A model generated the notes under the pieces. It ran no database searches. It saw only the letters and a program-made list of their open reading frames with translations, and had not been told where the DNA came from. From Streptomyces hiroshimensis (GTDB lineage: Bacteria; Actinomycetota; Actinomycetes; Streptomycetales; Streptomycetaceae): DNA of 64,000 nucleotides. Each line of letters begins with the position of its first letter. Positions within the stretch are counted from its first letter, which is position 1. Position numbers and translations under genes: made by a program. Positions 9,265 to 18,560 of this stretch are shown in pieces. Location: positions 1 to 64,000 of the forward strand of contig NZ_BMUT01000004.1 of the NCBI RefSeq assembly GCF_014650335.1, read 5' to 3'.

Positions 9265-10623
9265 CTACGCCCGCACGATGGCCAGGACCTCGTCGCGGAT
9301 GCGGGACACCGTCTCCGCGTCGCGGGCCTCGACGTTCAGGCGGAGGAGCGGCTCCGTGTTGGAGGCGCGGATGTTGAACCACCAGTCGGAGGCGGCCACG
9401 GTGAGGCCGTCGAGCTCGTCGAACTCCACGCCCGGCACGTTCTCGTAGGCGGCGCGGACGGCGGCCGTGCGCCCGGCCTGGTCGGCGACGGTGCTGTTGA
9501 TCTCGCCGGAGCCGGCGTAGCGGTCGTACTCGGCGACCAGCTCGGACAGCGGGCCGCTCTGGCCGCCGAGGGCGGCGAGGACGTGCATGGCGGCGAGCAT
9601 GCCCGTGTCGGCGTTCCAGAAGTCCCGGAAGTAGTAGTGCGCGGAGTGCTCGCCGCCGAAGATCGCGCCGCTGCGGGCCATCTCCTCCTTGATGAAGGAG
9701 TGCCCCACGCGGGTGCGCACGGGCGTGCCGCCGCACTCCTTGACGACCTCCGGCACCGACCACGAGGTGATCAGGTTGTGGATGACGGTGCCGCCGGGGT
9801 GCTTGGCGAGCTCCCGCGCCGCGACCAGGGCGGTGATGGCGGAGGGGGAGACGGGGTCGCCGTTGCCGTCGACGACGAAGCAGCGGTCGGCGTCGCCGTC
9901 GAAGGCCAGGCCGATGTCGGCACCGACCTCGCGCACGCGCTGCTGCAGGTCGACGATGTTCTTCGGGTCGAGGGGGTTGGCCTCGTGGTTGGGGAAGGTG
10001 CCGTCGAGCTCGAAGTACATCGCGTCGAGCTCGACGGGCAGGCCCTCGAAGACGGTGGGCACGGTGTGCCCGCCCATGCCGTTTCCGGCGTCGACGACGA
10101 CCTTCAGCGGGCGGATGCCGCTCAGGTCGACCAGGGAGCGCAGGTGGGCCGCGTAGTCCGCGAGGACATCCTGCCGGCTGAGGGTGCCGGCGGTCTGCGC
10201 GGGCTCGGGGGCGCCGTTTTCGAGCCAGCCCTCGACCAGGGAGCGGATCTCGGCGAGGCCGGAGTCCTGCCCGACGGGGGCCGCGCCGGCCCGGCACATC
10301 TTGATGCCGTTGTACTGCGCGGGGTTGTGACTGGCCGTGAACATCGCGCCCGGCAGCCCGAGGTGGCCGCTCGCGAAATACAGCTGGTCGGTGGAGCACA
10401 GGCCGATCTCGGTCACATCCACGCCGCGGGCGGCGGCGCCGCGGGCGAAGGCCCGCGAGAGGCCGGGCGACGAGGGCCGCATGTCGTGCCCGACGACGAC
10501 GGCGGCCGCGCCCGTCACCTGGGCGAAGGCGGCGCCGAAGAGCTCCGCCAGTGCTTCGTCCCACTGATCCGGGACCACACCGCGTACGTCGTATGCCTTC
10601 ACGATCTGCGACAGATCAGCCAC
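9265..10623 (-). CDS. manB: Phosphomannomutase/phosphoglucomutase
   Basis: The enzyme converts mannose 6-phosphate to mannose 1-phosphate in the cytoplasm, the step between ManA and ManC. The 452-residue alpha-D-phosphohexomutase has the phosphoserine loop TASHNP (Ser98), the Mg-binding DGDADR (242-247), the sugar loop GEHSAHYYF (about 325) and the phosphate loop RASNTEP near the end. The GTG at 10623 is chosen because AGGAAGG lies eight bases upstream and the protein then begins VADLSQIVKAYDVRG. It heads the leftward manB-manA cluster. Confidence 0.95.
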   Translation of the reverse strand: MADLSQIVKAYDVRGVVPDQWDEALAELFGAAFAQVTGAAAVVVGHDMRPSSPGLSRAFARGAAARGVDVTEIGLCSTDQLYFASGHLGLPGAMFTASHNPAQYNGIKMCRAGAAPVGQDSGLAEIRSLVEGWLENGAPEPAQTAGTLSRQDVLADYAAHLRSLVDLSGIRPLKVVVDAGNGMGGHTVPTVFEGLPVELDAMYFELDGTFPNHEANPLDPKNIVDLQQRVREVGADIGLAFDGDADRCFVVDGNGDPVSPSAITALVAARELAKHPGGTVIHNLITSWSVPEVVKECGGTPVRTRVGHSFIKEEMARSGAIFGGEHSAHYYFRDFWNADTGMLAAMHVLAALGGQSGPLSELVAEYDRYAGSGEINSTVADQAGRTAAVRAAYENVPGVEFDELDGLTVAASDWWFNIRASNTEPLLRLNVEARDAETVSRIRDEVLAIVRA

Positions 10624-10782
10624 AGCCAACGCCTTCCTGGGTCCGGTACGGGGAGACAAACCTACCGGGGCGCACTGACAATCCGGACGCGGGCCGCCTG
10701 AACACCGTTCCGGACACTGCTCGGACGAAAGAACGAAAGGACGAAAGGCTGTGACGGCATCGGACGAAAGGCCGTGACGGCG

Positions 10783-11223
10783 TCAGTTGTCGGGCGAGCG
10801 AAGGACCCTGAGGTGGCCTCGGCGGGCGACCTCCATCGGATCGGCGTCGCGGCCGCCCGGGCCGGCGGTGCCCGGCGGGGGCCCCGGCTGCGCGGGGCGC
10901 TCCTGCGGACGGGCCGCTTCGCGCACGGCGTTGGCGAGGGCTTCGAGGTCGTCACCGCTGGGGCGGGCGGGGCCGCTGTCCAGGGCGAGGCGGACGACAT
11001 CCCAGCCACGCGGAGCGGTCAGCCGCTCGGAGTGCTCGGCGCACAGGTCGTAGCAGTGGGGTTCGGCGTAGGTGGCGAGCGGTCCGAGGACGGCGGTCGA
11101 ATCGGCATAGACGTACGTCAGCGTCGCGACGGCCGGGCGGCCGCACGCGGTGCGCGAACAGCGACGTACAGGGCTCACGACGTTGGACGGTACCGCACTC
11201 TTGAGCGGGCCGCGACGACTCAC
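10783..11223 (-). CDS. DUF3499 family protein
   Basis: This 146-residue actinobacterial protein of unknown function has several conserved Cys and His residues in its N-terminal half (RRCSRTACGRPA, AEPHCYDLCAEHSERL), which suggests a zinc site. The C-terminal third is Pro/Gly-rich. GTG 11223 is chosen because GGAGGGG lies about ten bases upstream and the protein then begins VSRRGPLKSAVPS. It is divergent from the metallopeptidase-like gene and upstream of manB in the same direction. Confidence 0.85.
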   Translation of the reverse strand: MSRRGPLKSAVPSNVVSPVRRCSRTACGRPAVATLTYVYADSTAVLGPLATYAEPHCYDLCAEHSERLTAPRGWDVVRLALDSGPARPSGDDLEALANAVREAARPQERPAQPGPPPGTAGPGGRDADPMEVARRGHLRVLRSPDN

Positions 11224-11493
11224 CTCCGGCTCACCCCTCCGTGTCGTCCTGGTTCGTCCCGTGGACGACCGCTTCTCCCCACCGCGCTGACCTGCACGGA
11301 GGGCTGTGAACAGGGTCTCACCGGGCCGGAGACCGGCCACCGGCACCCCCGCTCCGGGCCTCACGAACAGACCGGACGGTCCGGTATCCGACCATAATTG
11401 ATCACAGGGATGGCCGGAATGTTCATCAGGCGACATTCCCGGATGCGCGACAGCCGCGGACGACAGGGCGGCCGACGGATACCCTCAAGAGTG

Positions 11494-12003
11494 ATGGACA
11501 ACCGCGTACCGCCCCCTGCCACCACCGGGGGTACCCCCAGCCACGCCGGGCCGCGCCCGCGCCACCGCGACCGACACGGACGCGGCATGCGCGGGCCGAT
11601 CGCACCGCCCCAAGTGCCGCTGTCGGTCAGCCGCGGCGAGGCGTTCGTCGACATGGTGCACGACTCCGCCGAGCGGCTGGAGCGCCGCTGGCCGCAGCTC
11701 GCCTCCGTCGACTTCGTGGTCCGCGAGGTGCCGGTCACCAGGAGTGACGCGGGCGGCGCCATGAGCGACCCCGACGGCCTGGACGCCTTCGACTTCGACC
11801 GCGACTCCGTCCCCCTCGGCCGCTACGTGGCCGCCCGCGGCGACTCCCCCGACCGGATCGTGATCTACCGCCGCCCGGTGGAGATCCGCACCAAGAGCCG
11901 CGACGAGCGCGCCCTGCTGGTGCACGAGGTCGTCGTCGAGCAGGTCGCCGAACTCCTCGGGCTCGCCCCGGAGTCGGTCGACCCTCGCTACGGCCAGGAC
12001 TGA
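11494..12003 (+). CDS. Metallopeptidase-family (zincin-like) protein, altered motif
   Basis: The 169-residue protein matches the small zincin-like family (PF06262-type) that in mycobacteria lies next to whiB2. The expected HExxH zinc motif appears as HEVVVEQ (His144, Glu145), so the second histidine is Val148 and a normal zinc site cannot form. The N-terminal 40 residues are His/Arg/Pro-rich and probably disordered. ATG 11494 follows an in-frame GTG at 11491, and either could be used. It is divergent from DUF3499 and converges with the DUF5719 gene. Confidence 0.82.
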   Translation: MDNRVPPPATTGGTPSHAGPRPRHRDRHGRGMRGPIAPPQVPLSVSRGEAFVDMVHDSAERLERRWPQLASVDFVVREVPVTRSDAGGAMSDPDGLDAFDFDRDSVPLGRYVAARGDSPDRIVIYRRPVEIRTKSRDERALLVHEVVVEQVAELLGLAPESVDPRYGQD

Positions 12004-12009
12004 CCCGGG

Positions 12010-12033
12010 CTGACGGGCCGGCAGGCCCGTCAG
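12010..12033. terminator. Bidirectional hairpin terminator
   Basis: CTGACGGGCC (12010-12019) pairs perfectly with GGCCCGTCAG (12024-12033) around a 4-base loop. It lies six bases after the metallopeptidase stop and overlaps the end of the convergent DUF5719 gene, so it can serve both. Confidence 0.75.
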
Positions 12034-13613
12034 CGGTTGAGCATCGACAGGTCCTGACCCGTCTCCGGCACCGCCACCGACGAACGGTCGTCCGGCAGCG
12101 GCTGGATCGTGAACATGGGCACGCCGTCCTTGGGCAGCGCCAGCATCCGCGAGGCGTGCACCGGCCCGCCGGAGACCTTCTCCACCGTCACCGCGAACGA
12201 CCCCTTGGCGCCCGGCGGCTGCGGCGGCTCGACGGTCAGCGTGGTGCCCGGCTTCACCGTGTACGTCTTCACCGCCGGCTCGCCGCCCTCGCTGCCCGCG
12301 GAGGAGGTGATCTTCACCTGTGCCGCCTCCTTGCCGGGCGCGGCCAGCGCGAGCGTGCTGCCCTTGGGGCGGTTGTCCGCCACCGTGGCCCGCCCGCCGA
12401 GCTGCGCCACGGCGGGGATGAACGCCGTCTCCTGCTTGTCGTCCTTGCCGCGGGTGACGCGCAGCGCGGCGACGACCGGTGCGCTCCTGCCGTCCGCCGT
12501 GAGCAGCAGCGAGCCCGCCTCGCCCTTGGCGACGTCTCCGAGGTCGACGGCGGCGGTCATGCCGCTGCGCACGTGCAGCGTCTCGTGGCCGGCGGGGGTG
12601 ATCGCGCCGTTCGGCCCGGCGAAGCGCAGCTTGAGGTCGGCGTCGTCCGAGCCGGGGGCGAAGACGACGAGCCGGACGGACGTCGCGTCGGCCGGGATGC
12701 CGGGCAGGACGGCGTCGGCGGACGGCTCTGCGGACGCCGGGATCCAGTCGCCGCCCTTCTTGTCGTCAGCGGACTGCAGCCCCGCCCCGACCCGGCCCGA
12801 GCGGGCCGCCACGTGCACCGTGAGGTCCTCCGCGGGCGCGTCCGTGAGGGAGGACAGCAGCACGGGGACGGTGGAGCGCGGCGGGACCGTGACACCTTCC
12901 CCCGCCCCGGCCTTGATGCGGCCGTCCTTGCCGTAGAGCTCCAGGTCGACGACGGCCGCGGTGCTGTCGGGGTTGGTCAGGTGGACGTAGTCCTGGCGGC
13001 CCTTGACGGTGCTCGCGCCGGGGAACCAGAACGAGGTGTCGGGCGCCGTGCACGTCAGCCCGTGCAGCCCGCGCCCGCTGCCCGCCGCGACCACGGTGGT
13101 CTGCTGCACGGTCCAGCCCGGGGCGAGCGCCCCGTCGGCGCTGCCGATGAGGGCGGGGGCGTCGGAGCGGCCGGTGGTGGCCGTCGCGGGCTTTCCGGGC
13201 TCCTTCAGGGAGAGCACCGAAGTGCCCGCGGGCGCGGGGCTCTTGTCGCCCTTTCCGCCCTTGTCATCCTTCTTGCCCTTGCCATCTTTTTTGTCGCCTT
13301 CATCCTTCTTGTCGGCGCCCTTGTCGGTGCCCGCCGCGGACAGCAGCTCGGCCGCGCTCTTCTTCGCGCCTGCGCCCTTCGCCCCGCCCGCCGGGGTGAA
13401 CGCGGTGTAGGCCGTCTCCCCCACGTCCGAGGAAGTCGGGGCCGGGCAGAGGGCCATGGAGCGCTGGACGGGCAGCCGGGCGGGCGTCTTCGCGGCCGTA
13501 CGGGCCGTGCCGCCGGTGCCCTCGGCGCCGGACGGCACGGTGAGGACGGCCGCGCCGCCCAGGGCCGCGAGGACTGCGGTGGCGGCGAACAGGGACAGGG
13601 TGGTGCGCTTCAC
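12030..13613 (-). CDS. DUF5719 family exported protein
   Basis: The 527-residue protein starts with a clear signal peptide or N-terminal anchor (LSLFAATAVLAALGGAAVL, 7-25). Residues about 80-130 are Lys/Asp/Gly-rich and probably disordered; the rest looks like beta-rich extracellular domains. The function is unknown. The start is GTG at 13613 and overlaps the stop of the upstream glycosyltransferase in a GTGA, so the two genes are translationally coupled and probably act together at the membrane or wall. Confidence 0.85.
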   Translation of the reverse strand: MKRTTLSLFAATAVLAALGGAAVLTVPSGAEGTGGTARTAAKTPARLPVQRSMALCPAPTSSDVGETAYTAFTPAGGAKGAGAKKSAAELLSAAGTDKGADKKDEGDKKDGKGKKDDKGGKGDKSPAPAGTSVLSLKEPGKPATATTGRSDAPALIGSADGALAPGWTVQQTTVVAAGSGRGLHGLTCTAPDTSFWFPGASTVKGRQDYVHLTNPDSTAAVVDLELYGKDGRIKAGAGEGVTVPPRSTVPVLLSSLTDAPAEDLTVHVAARSGRVGAGLQSADDKKGGDWIPASAEPSADAVLPGIPADATSVRLVVFAPGSDDADLKLRFAGPNGAITPAGHETLHVRSGMTAAVDLGDVAKGEAGSLLLTADGRSAPVVAALRVTRGKDDKQETAFIPAVAQLGGRATVADNRPKGSTLALAAPGKEAAQVKITSSAGSEGGEPAVKTYTVKPGTTLTVEPPQPPGAKGSFAVTVEKVSGGPVHASRMLALPKDGVPMFTIQPLPDDRSSVAVPETGQDLSMLNR

Positions 13614-16600
13614 TGCTGCTCGCTCCCGTCGCGGTGGTGCCGGTCACCGCCGCCGTACGTGGTGTCGTGTGCTCCGCCGTAGGTGTACGGGTCGTACGCG
13701 CCTGTCGCGTACGGCTGCTCCTGGTACTGGCCTTGGTACGGGACCTGTTGCTGCGCGTCGCCGTAGGCGGCGTCGTACGTGCCCCCGTGGCCGCCGTGGC
13801 CGCCGTGGTAGTGCTGTTCGCCGTACGAGCCGTAGGGCATCTCCTGCCCGTACTGCTGTTGTTGCTGCTGCTGCGGCGGCGGCTGCGGCATCTCAGCGTA
13901 CGGATCGGTCGTCTGCTGTTGCCCGTACGGATCGGCATACGGATCGACGTAGGAGTCGGCATAAGGAGCCGCGTACGGGTCGGCGAAGGAGTCGGCCACC
14001 GGCTCGGCGGGGGGCTCTTCCGGCGTACCGGCGGCGTCCGGCCGGGCGGCCTCTGCGGCAGCCCGCAGCCGGCGCGCACGGCGGCCCTCCCCGGCGACGG
14101 CCTGGGCCGGTACGGAGGTGGGTTCGGGAGCCGCGACGGCCGCGCCCCCGGCCTCCGGGAGGTCGTCGTCGACCTGGCGCTTGCGCCCCGGCAGGGCGAG
14201 CACCACGAGGACGGCCGCGAGGAGGCCCTGGGTCCACAGCCAGGCGGTGTGCGCGGTGGGCGCCTTGTAGGTCAGCGCCAGCTTGCCGCCGCCCGCAGGC
14301 AGTTCGAAGCCCTGGGCCCAGCCGTCGACGGTGGTGCTCTTGAGGGCGCGTCCGTCGAGGGTGGCCTGCCAGCCGGGGGCCGCCTTGTCGGCGATGCGCA
14401 GGACGCGGCCCGCGGGACCGGCGGGGAGCGTGGCGCGGGCCTCCACGGGCCCCGCGGCGACCGGGACGGGGGCGGGCCGCTGCCCGCCGCCCTGCGCGCC
14501 TCCCTGCGCCTCGCCGGCGACGACAGTGATACGTGCAACCTCGCGGTCGACCCGCCACAGCGAGGCGTCGTCCTGGCGGCTGAGGCGGGTCAGGCCGGGC
14601 GTGGTGTCCAGGACGCGGCTCATGGCCGCGGGGGCGCTGTTGCGGACGAGGACGTAGCCGACGGCGTAACCGCCGAGGAGGTCCGCCTGGTCGGCTCCGG
14701 AGCCCGCGACGAGACCGGCGACGACGGAGTCGAGCTTGGGGTCCGCCCCGGCGGCCGCGGCGGCCTCGGCGTCACCGAGCCGGGCGCCGGAGCCCCGGAC
14801 GAGTGCGTAGGAGACCCGGCCGTCGCGGCCGTCGAGGACCAGGGTGCGGGCCCGGTCGCGGGTGGCCGCCTCCTCCGCCACGAAGGCCGGCACCTGTGCG
14901 GGGTCGCGTCGCTTCAGCGGGCCGTCTGCGCCGCCGACGGCCCAGGCCACGGCTGCGACCAGCGGGGCGGCGGCCGCGGCGAGGGCGATGAGCGCGGCCA
15001 CGGGCTGCCGCCAGCCGAAGCTGAGCGCGGCCACGCGCGCCCGCGCGCCTTCCGCGCCGACGGCCGCGGCGGCGATGAGCGCGAGCCCGTAGACGAGGGT
15101 GGCCGGTCCGGCCCAGGACGAGCGGGCGGTGAGCACCGCGGCGGCGAGGGCCGCCAGGGCGGCCACCCAGGCGCCGCGGACGGCGAGCTGCCGGTCGGCG
15201 CGCAGCAGGGCGGCGAGCGCGGCCAGGACGACGCCTGCCAGCAGCAGCCCGCCGACGGCCTTCGAGCCGCCGGGGTCCGCGGTGAGCAGGTGCAGCGGGG
15301 AGGACGCGCCGGTGACGGCCCGGTCGATCCCGGCCTCGGTCAGGAAGCGGCCCGGGTGCGCGAACAGGCCCGGGGACCAGGGGGCCAGCACGGCGACGGG
15401 GGTGAGCACGACGGCGAGGAAGCGCGGGCCGTGGAGCACCAGCCGTGCGCGCCCGCCCTGGGCGCCGTGCAGGGCCAGGGCGCCCAGGCCCAGGACGACG
15501 GCGAGCGGCCAGACCACCGGGGTGAAGGCGGTGGTGACGGTGAGCAGGAGGGCGTACGCCCAGGATGCGCGCCATGTGGGGCGGGCGCCCGGGACGCGCA
15601 GACCGGTGGCCGCGACGGCGGTGCGCGCCATGAGCGGCAGCAGGATCGCGAGGACCGCGGTGCCGAGCCGGCCGGCGGCGAGGGCGCCGGTGGCGGCCGG
15701 CAGGAAGGCGTAGGCGACGGCGGCCCAGGCCCGCAGGGGGCGGGAGGAGACCAGCGGCCGGGAGGCGAAGTAGGCGGTGAGGCCGGCCAGGGGCACCGAG
15801 CAGACCAGCAGCAGGGTGAGGGTGAAGCCGGTGGAGCCGAGGAAGAGCGTCGAGAGGGTGGCGAGGACCGCCAGGTAGGGGGGCGCACTGCCCGTACTGC
15901 CGACGCCGACCGCGTGCCAGCCGTCGGTGTACTGCGCCCACAGGGCGGAGGCCCCGTCGGGCGCGGGCAGCAGGGCGCCGCCGGACAGGCTGCCGCCGCC
16001 GAAGAGCTGGCGGCAGGCGACGACGGAGACGATCAGCAGGAGGCCGAAGAGGACCGGTGCGGGCTTGCGGACGAGGCGCTTGAGGCGGGCGAACTGCTCG
16101 ATCTCCAGGAAGTCGGCGTCCTCCCCGGTCGGCCCGGATTCGACGGCGCCGTGGCGCCCGCCGGAGGCGGGTGCGTCGTCCCAGCGGCCGCCGAAGTTGC
16201 TCGCGAGCTGTTCGGCGGTGGCCCGGAGGGTCGCGCCGGGCGGCGGGAAGAGGGGTCTCAGGTCGCCCGGTGCGACGGCGGGGGCGCCGCGCTTCGCCCG
16301 GGCGGCGCGGATGCGGCCCGGGCGCAGGAGGACGCCGAAGAGGCCGGCGAGTTCGTCGAAGGCCTGCGCGGGGGCCTTGCCCAGGAGGTAGCCGAGGGCG
16401 TGCAGGAGGGTGCCGAGGACGAGCCGCAGCAGGACGTAGGCCAGGAGCGGGCCGCGGGTGTTGGCGAGCAGCGTGTGGACGGCGCCGGCCTTGTCGATGC
16501 GGTGCGGGTTGACGGCGCGGCGGCCGGCGCAGTCGACGGGGCGGCGTTCGCGGGCGGCGGCCTCGGCGTGCCGCAGGACGGCGTCGGGGGCGACGAGGAC

Positions 16601-17443
16601 GCGGTGGCCGGCGGCGTGGGCGCGCCAGCACAGGTCGACGTCGTCGCGCATGAGGGGCAGCCGGGGGTCGAAGCCGCCGAGCTCCTCGAAGACGTCGCGG
16701 CGCACGAGCATGCCGGCGGTGGACACCGACAGCACGGTGCGCACCTGGTCGTGCTGGCCCTGGTCCTGTTCGCGGCGGTCGAGGCCGGTCCAGCGGCGGC
16801 CGCTGCGGGCGATGGAGACGCCGGTCTCCAGCAGCTGGCGGCGGTCGTACCAGCCGCGCAGCTTGGGGCCGAGGACGGCGGCCTCGGGCTCGGACTCGGC
16901 GACGCGCAGGAGCTCGTGGAGGGCGCCGGGTTCGGGTGCGCAGTCGTCGTGCAGGAGCCACAGCCACTGGACGGGTTCGAGGTCGGCGTCGCCGTGGCGG
17001 CGGCCGTCTCCGGGCTGGTCGTAGGCGTCCTCGCGCCAGGTGCGGCTGACGGGGTCCCAGCCGCTGGAGCGCTTGAGGTAGGGCAGTTCCTCGGGGTCCG
17101 GTGCGGGGACGGCGCGCAGGGCCTCCTCGACGGCGGTGCCGAAGCCGGCGCGGCGGGCGAGGTGCAGGACGCGGTCCGGGCCGAGGGCGTCGGCGAGCAG
17201 CTGGGCGGAGTCGTCGGCGCTGCCGGTGTCGGCGCCGACGGCGCTCTGTACGGAGCGCTCCTGGCCGAGGAGGCCCTCGATGGCGTCGGGGAGCCAGCGG
17301 GCGCCGTCGTGGCTGACGATCACGGCGGTGACGACGTGGCGCGGGAAGGCCGGTGCGACGGCCGGGTCGAACGTGGGCAGGCGGGTGGGGGCGGCGGACG
17401 CGGCCGCCGTCTTCGAGTGCGCCGCATTGCTGTGCACGGACAT
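13610..17443 (-). CDS. Giant family 2 glycosyltransferase membrane protein
   Basis: This 1277-residue protein has an N-terminal GT-A glycosyltransferase domain (about 35-330; VTAVIVSHDGARWLPDAIEG, the LHDD acidic pair at 166-167 and MRDDVDLCWRAHAAG) followed by about a dozen membrane segments (about 370-950) and an extracellular part. It probably transfers sugar in cell-envelope glycopolymer synthesis; acceptor and donor are unknown. The last 150 or so residues are rich in Gln, Tyr, Gly and Asp, including a run of seven Gln. ATG 17443 is chosen because homology starts just after it and GGAGGG lies upstream. It is coupled to the DUF5719 gene. Confidence 0.88.
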   Translation of the reverse strand: MSVHSNAAHSKTAAASAAPTRLPTFDPAVAPAFPRHVVTAVIVSHDGARWLPDAIEGLLGQERSVQSAVGADTGSADDSAQLLADALGPDRVLHLARRAGFGTAVEEALRAVPAPDPEELPYLKRSSGWDPVSRTWREDAYDQPGDGRRHGDADLEPVQWLWLLHDDCAPEPGALHELLRVAESEPEAAVLGPKLRGWYDRRQLLETGVSIARSGRRWTGLDRREQDQGQHDQVRTVLSVSTAGMLVRRDVFEELGGFDPRLPLMRDDVDLCWRAHAAGHRVLVAPDAVLRHAEAAARERRPVDCAGRRAVNPHRIDKAGAVHTLLANTRGPLLAYVLLRLVLGTLLHALGYLLGKAPAQAFDELAGLFGVLLRPGRIRAARAKRGAPAVAPGDLRPLFPPPGATLRATAEQLASNFGGRWDDAPASGGRHGAVESGPTGEDADFLEIEQFARLKRLVRKPAPVLFGLLLIVSVVACRQLFGGGSLSGGALLPAPDGASALWAQYTDGWHAVGVGSTGSAPPYLAVLATLSTLFLGSTGFTLTLLLVCSVPLAGLTAYFASRPLVSSRPLRAWAAVAYAFLPAATGALAAGRLGTAVLAILLPLMARTAVAATGLRVPGARPTWRASWAYALLLTVTTAFTPVVWPLAVVLGLGALALHGAQGGRARLVLHGPRFLAVVLTPVAVLAPWSPGLFAHPGRFLTEAGIDRAVTGASSPLHLLTADPGGSKAVGGLLLAGVVLAALAALLRADRQLAVRGAWVAALAALAAAVLTARSSWAGPATLVYGLALIAAAAVGAEGARARVAALSFGWRQPVAALIALAAAAAPLVAAVAWAVGGADGPLKRRDPAQVPAFVAEEAATRDRARTLVLDGRDGRVSYALVRGSGARLGDAEAAAAAGADPKLDSVVAGLVAGSGADQADLLGGYAVGYVLVRNSAPAAMSRVLDTTPGLTRLSRQDDASLWRVDREVARITVVAGEAQGGAQGGGQRPAPVPVAAGPVEARATLPAGPAGRVLRIADKAAPGWQATLDGRALKSTTVDGWAQGFELPAGGGKLALTYKAPTAHTAWLWTQGLLAAVLVVLALPGRKRQVDDDLPEAGGAAVAAPEPTSVPAQAVAGEGRRARRLRAAAEAARPDAAGTPEEPPAEPVADSFADPYAAPYADSYVDPYADPYGQQQTTDPYAEMPQPPPQQQQQQQYGQEMPYGSYGEQHYHGGHGGHGGTYDAAYGDAQQQVPYQGQYQEQPYATGAYDPYTYGGAHDTTYGGGDRHHRDGSEQQ

Positions 17444-17906
17444 CGGGGTACGGGCCCTCCGGCCGGGGTCCGGGGCGGGCCCCGGATGACTGCTGTGCTG
17501 GACTGCGCCGGCCGCGGGTGCGCCCGTCGGGGCGGCGGTGCGTCTCGGACGGGGCCCCACACTAGTGGCTGCGCACACAGCGGTCCGCCTCGCGCCGCGG
17601 GCGCGGTGGGCGGACCGTAGGTCGTCCCGTACGTCCTGGGGTGGGGAGGGTGCTACCGGCGGAAACCCCGGCCGGGCCCGGTTCCGAACCCGGCGGTCGG
17701 CACCACGGGGCGCCAACCCTTGGCCTCCGCTTTTAACTTTCGGTGACTATCAGCCTACGAATTCCGGGATTACCCGCCGAATCGCTGGCCCCTGAATCAC
17801 CGAAACCGAATCACCGGCTCTGATCCTCGACGATCCTTGATGATCCCTGGCGATCCCCAATTAGGCCGCTTATCCGCCTCATGGGATCCGTATGCCTATC
17901 GGAAGC
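17444..17906. other. Gap between glycosyltransferase and whiB
   Basis: This 463-base stretch carries the promoter of the glycosyltransferase gene and the 3' region of whiB. The part 17720-17880 is less GC-rich than its surroundings and has the phased repeats listed separately. I see no convincing small gene. Confidence 0.5.
17794..17861. repeat. Phased short repeats downstream of whiB
   Basis: GAATCACCG occurs at 17794-17802 and 17808-17816. Then four 10-bp units follow head to tail: GATCCTCGAC, GATCCTTGAT, GATCCCTGGC and GATCCCCAAT (17822-17861). A 10-bp period puts each copy on the same face of the helix. Confidence 0.7.
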
Positions 17907-18170
17907 TCAGACCGCTGCCTTCTTGAGGCGGCGGCGCTCCCGCTCGGACAGGCCGCCCCAGATGCCGAAGCGCTCGTCATTGGCAAGGGCATATTCAAGG
18001 CATTCCGAGCGGACTTCGCAGGCGAGGCAGACCTTCTTCGCCTCCCGCGTGGATCCGCCCTTCTCGGGGAAGAAGGACTCGGGATCGGTCTGAGCGCACA
18101 GCGCGCGCTCTTGCCAGCCGAGCTCCTCGTCCGCCTCCTCGACCAGCAGTTGCTGAAACAGCTCGGTCAT
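17907..18170 (-). CDS. whiB: Sporulation regulator WhiB
   Basis: WhiB is an iron-sulfur protein that, with WhiA, directs sporulation septation in Streptomyces aerial hyphae. The 87-residue product has the four cluster cysteines (Cys25, Cys48, Cys51, Cys57), the GIWGG turn (69-73) and the basic C-terminal tail ERERRRLKKAAV. Length and sequence match WhiB closely, and the position beside the fbiA-fbiB and man genes matches whiB2 (whmD) in mycobacteria. It is transcribed leftward from a long upstream region shared with cysteine dioxygenase. Confidence 0.97.
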   Translation of the reverse strand: MTELFQQLLVEEADEELGWQERALCAQTDPESFFPEKGGSTREAKKVCLACEVRSECLEYALANDERFGIWGGLSERERRRLKKAAV

Positions 18171-18560
18171 GTGCGCCCCTCGTCTGTCATTTACGTCCCC
18201 GCGTCGTCGCCTTCATCAAAGTACGGCAGAACGACACGGGTGAAATTACAAGTGTGCCGATCCGGGCCAGTCAAGCCGAGATCTGCTATTGGGCCCCTTA
18301 TTCACTCTGCGGAACCAAAGCCAAGCAGAAAGTGTCCAAAACATTACAAGTCCGGACAGACCCCTCCGCCGACCACGGCCGCCCCGCTCCCCTCCGCAAA
18401 GAGAGGACGTCACGCGCGGCAATCCCGTTGCACCGTCCGGCCGAACGATGTTTACGGCCCCGACTGGAGCGCCACCTGTCCATGGTCACACCCCCGCAAA
18501 CCTTGGAGCACCCACAGTTACCGGATGAGGTGAAACATTGACCCCAAAAGGGACGCGCAG
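18171..18560. other. whiB upstream regulatory region
   Basis: This stretch of about 390 bases has no convincing gene and is comparatively AT-rich (18200-18360), as expected for the multi-promoter region of a developmental gene. Copies of GACAC, the core of the WhiA binding sequence, occur at 18233-18237 and, inverted, near 18331. I could not pick the start sites. Confidence 0.5.

Noticed and set aside
13634..17620. A 1328-codon open frame on the plus strand over the glycosyltransferase gene
   Set aside because: High-GC shadow frame; it has Gly/Glu/Arg-rich sequence without domains, while the minus strand encodes a recognisable enzyme.
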